Of a stretch of DNA of 60,000 nucleotides, positions 1-11,150 are shown piece by piece. Position 1 is the stretch's first letter; each line of letters begins with the position of its first letter. A program made the translations under genes and the position numbers. The notes below the pieces were generated by a model. That model saw only the letters and a list, made by a program, of their open reading frames with translations, did no database searches and was not told the origin of the DNA. Source of the DNA: Polytrichum commune. Its lineage: Eukaryota > Streptophyta > Polytrichopsida > Polytrichales > Polytrichaceae. The stretch covers positions 24,802,001 to 24,862,000 of the forward strand of contig OX485803.1 in the NCBI GenBank assembly GCA_950295325.1. Reading direction: 5' to 3'.

Positions 1-1027
1 TCTCTAATATCCTAAAACCCTAGGGAAAGGATGTTCATAGGTCAAATCTCACTCCTTATTGTCACATTTCTCTCCCTTATATCGTGGTTTTTGTCATTAA
101 TGTAAATCACCATAGAAGTCAACCCACACCCTCGCATTACGGCATGTGTCTTCTTCTTATTCCTTATTTTTCTTCGTCTTCTTATGTCACTTGTTGATTT
201 GTTGGTGCATGAATCTGTCACATTGCTCGGGAAGGCCGAGTGGGAGGTTGACATGTGAAGATGGATCATGTGTTATAATTTTCCGCAATATCATTTGTTC
301 TAAACCCTAAACCCTAATCTTGGACCCCGTCTTCTACCTCTCACATGTGTAGGACATCTCTCGGTAATTCAATCCACCAATGTGGGACGCATTTTAAGGA
401 GTTGAATATGTATAGGTGCATGCATTACTCATTGTGAAGGTCACCGCTTACTCTCTCGAATGCAAGTCCTATTAAGTATGCTTTCTACTTATCCTTAGAA
501 GCCAAGTTGTTTTGAATACGAAATCAAGCATCACGGAATTGGTGTTGTTGTAGGACATTTTCATGAATTGCCAATGAAGATATAGAAGCATTATTTTATA
601 TACTGGACAACAATGGTGACTTCAAGGTTTGTTTTGTACATTGCTTTTCGATTATTGTAAATATTTTCTTGGCAAATAGTGAAATTCTTCATCAGATGTT
701 TGGGGGTTTCGTCCATGTCGGAAATTTGATGTGTTGGTTGTCTTCAAATCAATAGGGAAGAATTTGCTAACCTTTGCAATGCCATCTCTTTGAAATTGAA
801 ACATCATACGGGGTGAGCTGCATTCATGTCTACATTTGGATGACGTCCCTTATACTGATGATTTTACTTTTATTTTTTTATGTTTCATGAGATGAATTTC
901 TAGTGAGCTTAAATGTGCAAAATATATGTCCTTGGATCCTTTCGCATGACAGTTGATTTGGTGCCAAATCATAGGCTCATTATAGGGGGATCTATGAGTC
1001 TAAGTTTTGGCAATTCTGCATAAAGGG

Positions 1028-1180
1028 TTGTTAGTGTCGGGGAGGATTTTGGGCACTATCGGTCAAGATCCTAGCGTTTCCAAGACCAACCGGTCACATG
1101 TAAACATCTTTCATGTTTTCTTTGTTAAATTGAAGAATATTCTATAAATTCTTATAAATGGATTAGATTGAGGTAAAGTC
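1028..1180 (+). repeat. Dispersed repeat family R, partial copy
   Basis: It starts near GGGGAGGATTTTGGGCA, continues through a 'cctagcgtttccaag' block and an ACCGGT-containing block, and ends in the 'ttaaattgaagaatattctat' region. The same order of blocks occurs at 10.74-11.15, 14.1-14.3 and 46.2-46.5 kb. No coding content or clear termini are visible, so the class is unknown. Confidence 0.6.
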
Positions 1181-1388
1181 CTTCTCTTCCCTCTTAAATC
1201 AAAACTACTATAACCTGAGCTTCTTGTCTCTAGTGTCTAATTTTTGCACAAATTTCAGTACTATCACTTCATTATGGTCTACGCATGACATAAATTAGCA
1301 TTGCTAGCAAGTTCCCTTTCACCATCCATACAAATGCAATTTTCTACTAAGATTGAAATGTACAATAGGTTTTTCTTGAAGGCAAAAA

Positions 1389-1440
1389 GAAAAAGAAAGA
1401 AGAAAGAAGAAGAAGAAGAAGAAGAAGAAGAAGAAGAAGA
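1389..1440. repeat. (GAA)n microsatellite
   Basis: A purine-rich stretch that becomes a pure GAA/AAG run of about ten units. It creates a glutamate-rich artefactual reading frame. Confidence 0.9.
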
Positions 1441-1528
1441 TTCAACTTCTCAAAAAGGTTCGCCCATCCAGACATATACACACTAGGAGTCCACCGCATA
1501 ACTAATGTCATCCAAAAATCATCAAGTT

Positions 1529-1865
1529 TTATTCTTCTTTATCATCTTCATAAATCCCACACTTAATGTCATGGTTGCCTAAATGCCTCCCTCCTACATC
1601 CAAAGCTTCCATAGCTTCACTTGACCCATAATCAAGATCATCTAGTTGCCCACCCACCAATAAAACGTAACCAATTTTCATCATCTCCAAAGTTTTGTAA
1701 ATCCATAATTGTATCATTCTCCCCACCACCCTCTTCATAACATTCCCGATCTACTCCATGTTGGGGTCTTGCACCAAAGTCTTGTACAAAATGTTTCTTG
1801 AGTTGTTGGATTGCCCGATCGTACATAAGCCTTGCGTATGTGTGCAACTTTGAGAGATTATCCAT
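1529..1865 (-). pseudogene. Unassigned protein-like remnant in two overlapping frames
   Basis: Two overlapping minus-strand frames (75 and 69 codons) read like a single protein tail with a frame change at about 1640-1740. The first begins MDNLSKLHTYARLMYDRAIQ. The second runs through an acidic stretch (LDDLDYGSSEAMEALD) to a stop near 1529. The acidic tail is compatible with the C-terminus of a transposase such as hAT, but no diagnostic motif is present. It lies inside the interrupted pogo-like element at the window start and may be unrelated insertion cargo. Function not assigned. Confidence 0.3.
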
Positions 1866-2042
1866 GATCCATGTATGAAATCATCAATTTCATTAATACA
1901 ATGTTACACTTTGTGTTATTCTAAAATGTCATATGCTACACTAATTCTCCATTATCACACATCCATGTTAACACTATAGAACTCCATAATATCACATGCA
2001 CTTTGGTTGCCACATGTGTGATACTACGGAGTTTAGAGTGTA

Positions 2043-2883
2043 CCTTCCAACCCAATCCTTACAAGATGTTGAACATGATTTCCCTCAACAAATTTTAATC
2101 TTGATCTTTGTGGCATGAAAGACATTATGCACAGCCATAGATTTTGAATATTCATCATGACACACACAACACACATGGGTCCATCCTTTATCTTGTTTCA
2201 TTGACAAAGACCCAGGTAGTTCACTTTAGTGCATTTTAAAAACAACGTGCAGCATAATATAGGGAGGATGAGATTCGTTTGACATAAATTTTATAAAATA
2301 TTTCCAAATATTGAAAGGTCAATTAAAAGTAGACAATCCCATTCCAAATAAGGTAGATAGGTTTTGAATGTGGGCCATTCTTTTTTTGTAAAAATAATAT
2401 AGGGGCTGAAAATAAGGATCCTAGGATGTATGTTTAGTAGGATCAATTTTGTATGCATGCCTTATGAGGGAGGATGAAAAATGGCTCATCGTTTGCCCAA
2501 AAATGAATGAAAATTACAGTGCCCATTATTGGTCGTCTTCCTAAATTGCCATTTGTCAAAAAACACCTAGGGTATTGTTTCTTCCTCGAGTTCGTTGTGT
2601 TTTGGGCAATTTTTTGTTCAAGTTCCTCCTTGTTGAAGCTTATGGTAACAAAGTCTAGCAAATATGTCTTGTTGTAGTTGGTTTAGGATCTCCTTTGTAG
2701 AGTCTCCTTTGTAGTTGCTTTAGGATCAGGGGTGGCCATGAAGTTCCATTCAGGGTTTCGATTTTCTTGGCTGAAGGTCTTAGAATTGTTTTGAATTCGG
2801 TTTAGGGTTTAGAATTTCTGTGTATGGCTTGTAATTGATTGTTCCGAATTTGTTGGGGCAGCCGTGTTAGTGTTTACAAATGG
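2043..2883. other. Unassigned intergenic sequence
   Basis: No supported gene or repeat boundary is visible. A telomere-like GGTTTAGGGTTTAG motif occurs near 2795, too short to mean more than a telo-box-like word. Confidence 0.5.
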
Positions 2884-3641
2884 CAACTCAAGTTAGGCTA
2901 GCCACAAGCATACTATGTCCATCATGGTGATGGTTTGGTTGACAATGTGGGAGTTTGGGTAACCCCTACTCTTAGATCTTGACGTTTGTATGACTTTTTG
3001 TCGTAAATCGTTTGTTTCTTTGGTGCAAGATTGGACTCTAAGGTATGGGACATGGTTACATAGGTTTGTTTGGTTTTGCATACCCTAAACCCACCTGCAT
3101 AGACTTGTAGGGAACCTTAGGACTTTTGCATAGCTGCAATGGTTGCGGATTTTTTTGGGCAACATGGTGGAGTTTGGTGCATTCGGCTCGCACAAGCTGA
3201 TGGCGTTGCATTTCCTCCACGTTGGCGTGCATTTCAAGGGTTGGCAATCGTCAACAACCTCGATGCCCACATGGAGTTGTTGCGTAAGTCGTGGGTTTTG
3301 AATAACCCAATGCTTGACCACCTTCGCATGAGCTTTTTTTCACACCTCAACGTAACAAGCCTCTATGCAATCCATTTGCACCTCAAGTCAGGTTGGCCAT
3401 GAGAAAACTTTGTCCGTCATGGTGATGGTTTGGTTGACAATGTGAGATTTTGGGTAACACTACTCTTAGATCCTGATGTTTGTATGCTTTTTGTTGTAAA
3501 TCACTTGTTTCTTGGGTGCATGATCGGACAGTAAGGTATGGGACATGGCTACATAGGTTTGTTTTGTTTTGCATATCCTAAATCCACCTACACAGACTTG
3601 TAGGGAACCACAAGACTTTTGCATAGCTACAATGGTTGCAG
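2884..3641 (+). repeat. Pair of ~265-bp direct repeats with ~225-bp spacer
   Basis: Unit 1 (about 2884-3151) and unit 2 (about 3379-3641) share long tracts, including GGTGATGGTTTGGTTGACAA, 'aaggtatgggacatgg' and 'cttgtagggaacc', at roughly 85-90% identity by eye. Neither unit has convincing TG...CA ends or a flanking target duplication. A tandem array of a ~495-bp unit and a very small terminal-repeat element both remain possible. Short frames here occur on both strands and look like chance. Confidence 0.75.
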
Positions 3642-5757
3642 TTTTCTTCTTTGTTTGGATCAGACTTTTATGGAGCAGGTGTTGTGTTTGTGAACACACA
3701 TTCACTCTTGCTGTGTTTCCACCCTAAGCCTTTTTTCTTTTTTTAATGCATGAAGGTTATGTTCTATGGGATGTAAAATTGCAAATTTTAAAGCAACTTT
3801 CAAATTGTGTATCCTTGTGTTCTTCATCACTTGCATTTGTATGATATCATTCAAGTTATGATCTTGGAATGATATTCATCATGTTTTCACACTCTTGTCT
3901 TCTATGATGTGGTTAGCAATACACATATTTTGCACAAGTTAAGATTTGTTTTGATAAGTACAAGTATTTCACATGTATGATAAGTTTTTGCATTTAGTTT
4001 TTGCAATGATATGTATGCTTTATGTTATTTTGTTGCCATACTTTTTCCCCCCACTTTTGCATTGCATACACTTTTAATTTATTATTTATAATTAAAAGGA
4101 ATGTAGACTATGAAAAAAAAATTGCAACAACATGGGCAATATAAGTAATGGTAGGGTGCAAAAAAAAAGGCCATTTTAGAGCATCAAGTAATTATAGGGA
4201 GCTTTTAATTTGTGCCTTGGAGGTAAATAGCCCTTAAAGAAATACTCCTCCACCACACATGGTGCACAAAAATCCTATAGAGTGACCTACCCGAGGACAA
4301 AGATAAGGTTGAAGATTTGCATTTTAGCCCTAAACCCCGGTAATCAACATAGTCATAATCAACATTATACAAAAGGGCTATTTTTTGAACAATTTTCATA
4401 CACAATAAACATATGATTTCATTGAGTCCTCTCAAAATAAATAGGTTAATGTGAATTTTCAAATGAGATCTATTGGAATTTGGTGGATGACCAAAACCAA
4501 CATGGAAACCTAATGTTTAGGCCATTTTACACACGGGACCAAGGGTTGTGAGAAAAAATACTTTAGGACTTATGGTCATGGTTGGCAGTCCAAAGACCAT
4601 AACCAAAAGGAACATCACTTTTCAAATGCCTTGGTCTTGGGATATAGTGTGAAGCATGCTTAGACTATGACATATTGGTTTTTATGAAAATCAAAAATCA
4701 AAATCATTAACCTTACGATTTATCGAAATAATATGTTTTAAAATATATAATATAGTAGAATAGATTTTTCCTTCTAACATATTTGACCTCATTCTTTGTT
4801 GAGAACCTATTTGGGGTGTCTTGCCATAATATCCAAGTGACCACCAAACATTATCTCTTACTAGACATGTCCAATTCCATGTCACTTTCACATCCATTTC
4901 AGACATGCTCGCCCATGATTACTTGTCTTTTAGATGACCTTGTGGAAACAACGTGGAATTGTCACTCGGTTCTCAACCAATGAGGTTTTAAAAAATGGTG
5001 GTCAAGGTCACTGCACTGATTATCCCAGTAGTATGTGTGGTACTTATTCCCAAAACACACATTATTTTCTTAAGTCTCAAAATAGCGAGGACTAAACTTT
5101 TTATTTAGTGATACAAAATTCATGATTACATGATCATTTACCAAAGACTTCAAGAAAAATAATGTGTGCTCTATAGTGTTTGTAGAGTGATAAAAATAAA
5201 TGATATGCAAAGTGAATGGTGTCAAGATAAACACTACCAATACTTTCATTGAATAGTGCTTCTATATATAGTGTTTAAGTGAATAGTGTTGGGATAAACA
5301 ATGATGCCTAGATCTTTTGGTCACATAATTTTTTGTAGTATCACCTTCACTAATTTCTCACACTCACTATTAGCCCTCCCTAACTAATTGGGATAATTGG
5401 TGTAGAGTAAACATGCCCCAAGGTGGTGGACATTTTTGCGATTAATATATACAATGTGTGCATGTTTTCAAGCTGTTGGTTCTAGTTGGGTGTTAATTTT
5501 AGCACCCTCTACCTTAGCTCGGGGAACAATCCCTTTGATGGCTACAATTGTAGCTAGAGTCAGATCCAAAGTCTATCATGGCCAACTTTCAATGGCGGTT
5601 GAGAAGAACATCCTGCCAATTAGAGTAGAGGTGTTCATTCATGATTAGGACCCCATCGGGAATCTATAGGGTGCCATAATTTTGATTAGGCTAGGATTGA
5701 TTTCGGTAGAAACAAATTGTGGGTGATTAAAATAAGGTTCCACATTCACAATTTCTA
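3642..5757. other. Unassigned AT-rich intergenic sequence
   Basis: No coding frame with recognisable motifs and no clear repeat ends. Short frames of 60-85 codons occur on both strands without conserved features. Confidence 0.5.
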
Positions 5758-5870
5758 AGGGCTAGTTTCCATGCAGGCTGCTTCGCCCACTAGATTTTAT
5801 TGGACAATTTAGGCCTACATTTCCAGTAGAATCTGGTGGGCGAAGCACCTACATGAAAATTGACCCTTCG
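5758..5870. mobile_element. Short foldback MITE
   Basis: The arms GGGCTAGTTTCCATGCAGG...GCTTCGCCCAC and GTGGGCGAAGC...CATGAAAATTGACCC are inverted repeats of about 45 bp with a few mismatches, separated by roughly 20 bp. The end sequence GGG(C/T)... resembles Tourist-like ends, but no clean target duplication is seen. Confidence 0.65.
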
Positions 5871-6601
5871 TCCCCAACTTCGGTTACGGTATCACCAGGG
5901 ATATCAATAATGTCATGACACATGTCCTCGGTTTTGAGTGCTAAAGTGAAGAGGAAATCGTCTCAAAATGAGCAATTATGGCATTCTCTAGACATTGGTA
6001 ATGTGTTCGGGCCAACTTTTGGCTTCAAAATTACATAAGAATTTCAATTTAAGGTATAAAAATTGCAATCCTTTTGGTTTCTATCGTCCTACATGGAAAA
6101 AATTGCATGGCCTTGTACTTCTCTAGATTTGGCGCAAAATCTCTTAAGTGATCAGTTATGGGCACCTCTACTCTACTTCCCCACACACCGAAGGTGCCGA
6201 AACTGTTCTCCCTCTTTAGTATGACACTTTGAAGGCACCACGGGCCTTGGCTTGGTGGTTAGGGCTCATGGCCCCCAATGAGGAGGTTGTGGGTTCTATT
6301 CCCCATGCCGGCGTGGTGTTCACCACCTTAGTCCACCCAACTATGGTGGGGGGTCCTTGGACCTTGTTGTATGGGTACCTCAAAGCCCTTTGGGGGGATA
6401 CCATGTCCGGTATCTTCAAGGCACTTTTGGCTAGCTAGGAACTAGTATATATAGTGTGTCACTATAGTGTCCATCCTTGAAAGGGGAGAGTAGTATTGTC
6501 CCAATGTCCCCTTGTCCAGTGGGCATCATGTCATTGACATTACAAACGGACACTTTATTCACGCCGGACCCTTGCTAAAAAGGGACCGGAGTTTCTATCT
6601 A

Positions 6602-7202
6602 GAGTCCACCCTCTATAAATGTTACACCTATAAGTGTTATCCCTCTCTGTATGTTAACTTTCTTCTACTCCCCACATATTACACACTATAAATGTTAAAC
6701 GTGTTAATTGTTAACAAAATGGTACTCCCTTCTTTGTAAATTTGACTCTATAAATGTTAACGAATGAAATACAACCATAATATGGATGATAAAAACTACA
6801 CATCCAGTTACATTCCTCTCTCTCTCACCATGCAATCTAGTTTTGGTACCATTAGAAGGTACATGGAATCACGTTCATGTGATGTGTCCAAGTATGTGGG
6901 TTTGTTGGTGCAGATTGAGAAATATTTGCAAGTTGTGCATGCAAATGAATCTCACCAAAGAACCATTGATTCATACTTCACCCGTGATTTGTAAACTTGA
7001 TATTGAATAAAGTTTTGATTGGGTTTGCAATTTTATGAATGGTATTCTCTCACAAGGACTCTTCACAATTGCTTATATTTATAAATGTTAAGATTTGTAT
7101 ATTGCTCAAAAAAGTAATTTTATAATTTTATAATTGTTAACACCTCTATAAATGTTAACTTTGATCCACTCCCGAGGGTTAACATTTATAGAGGGTAGAC
7201 TG
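6602..7202 (+). mobile_element. Pogo-like deletion derivative (601 bp) with TA target duplication
   Basis: The left end is GAGTCCACCCTCTATAAATG; the reverse complement of the right end is CAGTCTACCCTCTATAAATG. Both flanks are TA (6600-6601 and 7203-7204). The matching position in the second tandem unit (around 7551-7560) is uninterrupted and carries a single TA, so insertion site and element limits are known to the base. The ends resemble the Emigrant group of plant pogo MITEs (CAGT.AAACC..TATAAA type). Confidence 0.9.
6764..6994 (+). pseudogene. C-terminal remnant of pogo transposase (PIP-box tail)
   Basis: A 76-codon frame inside the 601-bp element. Its tail reads VHANESHQRTIDSYFTRDL and ends at a TAA. 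QRTIDSYF fits the PCNA-interacting consensus QxxIxxYF, and the fuller transposase at 12.2-13.5 kb ends with a matching QCDIRSFF. The whole catalytic region is gone, so the element must depend on a transposase supplied elsewhere. The ATG at 6764 is simply the first in frame, not evidence of a real protein. Confidence 0.65.
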
Positions 7203-7306
7203 TATCTATCTATGACACTTTTAAGAAACACCAAAAAAGTTGTATTATTGAGGTGTTGTCTTCTCACTAATATGACAAATGGCGTAAAGTTGTCGTATTA
7301 TTGAGG

Positions 7307-7560
7307 TGGGGGGTCTTGGACCTTGTTGTATGGGTACCTCAAAGCCCTTTGGGGGGATACCATGTCCGGTATCTTCAAGGCACTTTTGGCTAGCTAGGAA
7401 CTAGTATAGTGTGTCACTATAGTGTCCATCCTCGAAAGGGGAGAGTAGTATTGCCCCAATGTCCCCTTGTCCGGTGGGCATCGGGTCATTGACATTACGA
7501 ACGGACATTATTCACGCCGGGCCCTTGCTAAAAAGGGACCGGAGTTTCTATCTATCTATC
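7307..7560 (+). repeat. Partial SINE copy created by tandem duplication
   Basis: It matches 6347-6600 of the SINE closely and ends in the same (TATC)n tail before TATGACACTTT. The tRNA-like head is absent because the duplication started inside the body, so this is not an independent insertion. Confidence 0.85.
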
Positions 7561-8460
7561 TATGACACTTTTAAGAAACACCAAAAAAGTTGTATTATTG
7601 AGGTGTTTTCTTCTCACTAATATGACAAATGGTGTAAAGTTGTCGTATTATTGAGGGAATACAAAAACATAACATAAGTAGTATGAGCTTAAAAATATAC
7701 AACAAGTTTAAGCAATATAGATGGTATGAAATAATAACTTATAACTCCAAACAAATACAAATATTCTCACAAACTCTTGAAATAGGAGTCCAAAGATCTC
7801 TAGTGTTGCCTACCCAAGTTAGCAACTATCATCTTATCTAAATTCCCTACTAACTTTTGAAAACTAATTATTTCATTAACACCATAATATATAAAGTTCT
7901 CTAATAAGAAACTAGAAAACAATGATGTTGATGTTTAGCATCAAAATACTAGTGATACTATATCACCCGTGTACAAGGCAACATACTAGGTAGGAGGCCA
8001 CTCTAACCCTAACCATGTCCATTATACACTAGTAACCCTAATTCTCATTAAGTTCCCAATATTAAGTGAAGTTCCCAAGTAGTTCCCAAGTGAAAATAGA
8101 TGAATTTTGGATGTGCATAACATAGATGAGAAGAATTTTAGCATTAACTACGTCTTTAATATGACAAAACGGAGATTCTAAATGTCGCATTATGGAGTGT
8201 CATAGTCGTATAAAAGAGGGAGTTTTGAACTAAAAAGTTGGGTCTTGCATAAATGTGTCGTAATATCAAGGGTGTCATATAAACGAGTGTCGTATTAACG
8301 AGGTTAGATTGTATAAAGAAGCCAATTATTTTAGCTTTGGATCAGTTACATCATGATCTTACAGTATTATTATGTAATAACGAGTATAAATTTTAAAACT
8401 TGTAACTGATGATATTACATGCCTTTCTGCACACCCCACCTATAAGGTAGATGTCTATTA

Positions 8461-9588
8461 GGGTTCACCCACACTTCCTGGTTAAGGCTCAAATCAATTA
8501 GAGTAAATAACCACTTAAATAAATTACATTGTACTAGCACCGCCTGGTTAAGGGAATTAGTTAACATATGAGGAAGCTAATCTATATGAGAGCTAATCAA
8601 TCTTACGCCCGCACCAGCTAGTTAAAATTAAGGTTCAAATCAAAGCTATCAAACTTGGTTTTTTGGACCCTCTTTTTGTGAAGAAAGCTCATAGAGGGTG
8701 GTGGAATCTTCTTTGAAAACCTAAATGACATGCATGGGTGACTCTGAATTAAAAACACCATATGTATGAGAATTTTATAAAGAAAACCAAATGTATATGT
8801 ACTAACAATAGACTAGAAATAGGTTCATGTGTTTATACTAAGCTTTTCAATTTGATTTGATAAATGTCTCAACTACATACACAAAATATAAATCATGAAA
8901 TAAAATTAACCTTAATGACATATACAAAACCCTATCAGTAAACTACCCTAGGTATACTATGTATGTTAATGCCTCAAATAATACCCCTTTTTACACTCAC
9001 ATTAGTTCATATGTGGTATGAATAGTCCACCCCTGGGGAGAAATCTTAACTCTTCCATACCCTTAATGTCAACTAAATCTTTACCAATGATTAGCCTAAT
9101 TTTTTTCCCTTAATGTCTACCTCTTTTTTTTTCCATCTCTTTTATGTTCTACTACAAGGTGGACCACACTGTTTTCTTAGATCCTTAAATAGCATACACA
9201 TTAAAACAAAAATGATGTTTTATTGTTAAGAGTATCTATTTTAGTGTTAAAATTTACATATATGATATTCTATTATGATCATAATATGCAATTCAATTAA
9301 ATTATATTGAAACAAAAATGGTGTGGACCACAAAATCATGATCTTCATAATTAATGTCATGTTCAAAACTAGAGCAAGTTGAGTAATTGTAATTGGGATG
9401 TGTGGGTGAGACCGGTTAGCTAGTATATTACTTAGTTGATTCTCACTAACACATATTGTTAGCTAATTCTACTAACTAGGTGATGCAAGTGATTTGACCA
9501 TGATTTTAGTTAGCTAGCATTTTGTCAACTATTCTTCACTAACTCGTAAGTTAGCTAATGTTTTTAACTAGGTGATGCAGGTGGACCC
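8461..9588 (-). mobile_element. PIF/Harbinger (Tourist-like) element, copy A, 1128 bp
   Basis: The left end is GGGTTCACCCACACTTCCTG; the reverse complement of the right end is GGGTCCACCTGCATCACC. The flanks TTA and TTG fit a slightly decayed 3-bp target duplication. Both termini and the subterminal word CCTAGTTAA/CCTGGTTAA match the inverted copy at 52110-53087. No transposase frame is visible, so it is non-autonomous. Confidence 0.75.
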
Positions 9589-9597
9589 TTGGACATA

Positions 9598-9890
9598 TAT
9601 TTTTCTCTCTGCACCCACTTCTCAAAGGATATGAAACACACAAGTAGTGCAAGATGATTAGCAAATCCAAACTGTGCTTGTAGCCAGTTGCCTCACATTT
9701 TATTTTTATTTTATCAAAGTGTACATTCTTATGCTCATTGAGTGGTCATATAGGGTCTCCCAATCAGGTTGACTATTGAACCTAAAATGATTAACATTTT
9801 TTGAACATGTAGTCCAATCTCTTTTTAACACATGTCTTTGTGGCGCTAATTTTTTGACCCACGCCTAACTACATACATCAATGCATACAT
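9598..9890 (+). repeat. Dispersed repeat family S, copy 1
   Basis: It shares ordered blocks with 31064-31370 and 46545-46870: 'cccacttctca.aggatatgaa', 'gatgattagcaaatcc', 'gtagcca', 'ggtcatat.gggt', 'gttgactattga' and 'gtccaatctcttttt'. No coding capacity or termini can be defined. The class is unknown. Confidence 0.6.
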
Positions 9891-10734
9891 GTCCACATTA
9901 ATGTTGTAATCATTTTAAGCATGTTTTCCTTATGATATAAGAAGTATTTCTGGGTGTGGCATGTTCAAGAGCTATTTCTCACTTGAAATTAAGGGCTTCA
10001 AAGTCATGCACATCTGTCTCTAGGGAACTACACCGTTTATGGTATTTAGTGTCACATGCATAATAGTGTCACTTATCCTATTTTGAGGCATACGCTAAAT
10101 TACACTAATGATTAACAACTTCATCATAAGTGTCACCTTATGACAATTGGGGTTCAAGTGCACTTACTAATATCCTGGCAATAGTATGTTCAATAATGCT
10201 ATGAGGTGCATGCCTTTGTTGCACAATGATCTACACCCGGGGGGTCGACTCTTCATACAATGTACGAACTAACGTGAATGTAAGAAAGGGTATTATTTGA
10301 GGCATTGATCTACATAGAATACAAAAGGGAGAGGCATTATTTCTCTTTACTATGTATGTTTAGAAAGGCTATTACAAATTTTGAGGTAAAGTTAAATGTA
10401 CAAAACAAGGCTCTAAGTTTTAGAGGAAAAGTTGACAATAGATGTGTTAGTTTCATCCAATTCATGTTTTCATTGATTATTATCATATGGTAATCGTCCT
10501 TGATGACTACCTTGTCCATTTTTGTTAGGGTTTGCATTTGCATTTTATTTTTTAAAATTACGAACTTTGGGCTCTTGGAGCGCTCATAGGCTCCTTTGAG
10601 TTTTTCTCTTTGGATTGTGGGTAAGTTATTGTGCTCTTGTCTTTGTTTGTTTGATGCAATTGTTGAGTTACATGCTATGGATGAAAAAACCTTCATTGAC
10701 TCTCTCATTGGAAAGTGAAACTAGTTGGAGTTCA
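9891..10734. other. Unassigned intergenic sequence
   Basis: Contains 'tatttagtgtcac'-like words near 10045-10140 that echo the ends of the 216-bp MITE family, but no complete element. A 123-codon minus-strand frame (10337-10708) overlaps the opposite-strand frame and has no recognisable motif. Confidence 0.45.
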
Positions 10735-10895
10735 AGACCTCAGGAAAATTAACCATTATTTTCAAGAATTTTAGAGAATATACCTCAATTTGATAAAAGA
10801 AAACCAAAAGATGTCAACATGTAACCGGTTGGACTTGGAAACACTAAAACCTTGGTTATGCCTAAAAATCTCCTCGGACATTGTCAACAAATCAC
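10735..10895 (-). repeat. Dispersed repeat family R, minus-oriented partial copy
   Basis: The AACATGTAACCGGTTGGACT block and the upstream 'tagagaatatacctcaat' block match family R in reverse. It faces the plus-oriented copy at 10969-11150 across about 75 bp, giving a head-to-head arrangement. Confidence 0.65.
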
Positions 10896-10968
10896 AAATC
10901 AACATATATGGCTTCTTTCATACTATGATATGTTCCCCTTCACCGTCAACCCAAGCCTCCAATGCAGT

Positions 10969-11150
10969 GTCCGGGGAGATTTTGGACATAATCAGTTGAG
11001 GTCCTAATGTTTCCAAGTCCAACCAAGTACATGTTGACATCTTCCAATTTATTAATACTAATTGTATGTATATTCCATAGATTCCTCTAAAATAATTTTC
11101 CTGAAGTCTTACACTTCAACTGGTCATTTATCAAATTGAACCGGTTCATC
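10969..11150 (+). repeat. Dispersed repeat family R, plus-oriented partial copy
   Basis: Begins GTCCGGGGAGATTTTGGACA and continues through the 'tttccaagtccaacc' and 'attttcctgaagtcttacacttcaac' blocks into one degenerate ACCGGT block. Confidence 0.65.

Larger units (their letters stand above)
1..2040 (-). mobile_element. Pogo/Emigrant-like element (family P3), interrupted, cut by window edge
   Basis: Bases 1-290 and about 1880-2040 are reverse-complement matches to the two parts of the compact element at 49057-49531, including shared tracts such as TGTTAACATGGATG. The right end reads CTACGGAGTTTAGAGTG followed by TA, which fits the TA target site of this group. The stretch 300-1870 has no match in the compact copy. 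It is either interior sequence lost from the short copy or later insertions; a dispersed repeat lies at 1028-1180 within it. The other end is outside the window. Confidence 0.6.
6231..7210 (+). mobile_element. tRNA-derived SINE (~377 bp, split by a later insertion)
   Basis: An A-box-like TGGCTTGGTGGTTAGGGC (6248-6265) and a B-box-like GGGTTCTATTCCCC (6291-6304) have tRNA-like spacing. The body ends in a (TATC)n tail. An 11-bp duplication, TATGACACTTT, flanks it at 6220-6230 and 7211-7221; the related element at 51.2 kb shows only one (slightly different) copy at this site. Removing the later 601-bp insertion and its 2-bp duplication leaves about 377 bp. The last 254 bp are repeated at 7307-7560. 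Confidence 0.8.
6347..7656 (+). repeat. Tandem segmental duplication (~350-bp unit)
   Basis: Unit 1 is 6347-7306 (357 bp after removing the 601-bp insertion and one TA); unit 2 is 7307-7656. Each unit contains the 3' two-thirds of the SINE plus the flanking P2 sequence ending in 'cgtattattgagg'. The joints share only GG, suggesting a microhomology-mediated event. The two units differ at scattered positions. Confidence 0.85.
6203..8311. mobile_element. Pogo/Emigrant-like element family P2, copy 1, with nested insertions
   Basis: The left end CTGTTCTCCCTCTTTAGTA leads to TATGACAC. The right end is GTGTCGTATTAACGAGG followed by TTAGATTG and TA. The inverted ends share the CCTCNTTANTANGACAC pattern with the copy at 51196-52001. 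That 806-bp copy lacks the insertions found here, so the extra DNA (a SINE, a tandem duplication and a second pogo-like element) can be dated relative to this host. No coding capacity of its own is seen. Confidence 0.75.

Noticed and set aside
301-316. Telomere-like CCCTAAA repeat
   Set aside because: Only two units; consistent with a random or telo-box word rather than interstitial telomere.
1301-1486. 61-codon frame with a long glutamate run
   Set aside because: Created by the (GAA)n microsatellite; no conserved sequence around it.
6241-6310. Functional tRNA gene
   Set aside because: A and B boxes are present but no cloverleaf acceptor stem closes; the flanking TSD and tail show it is a SINE head.
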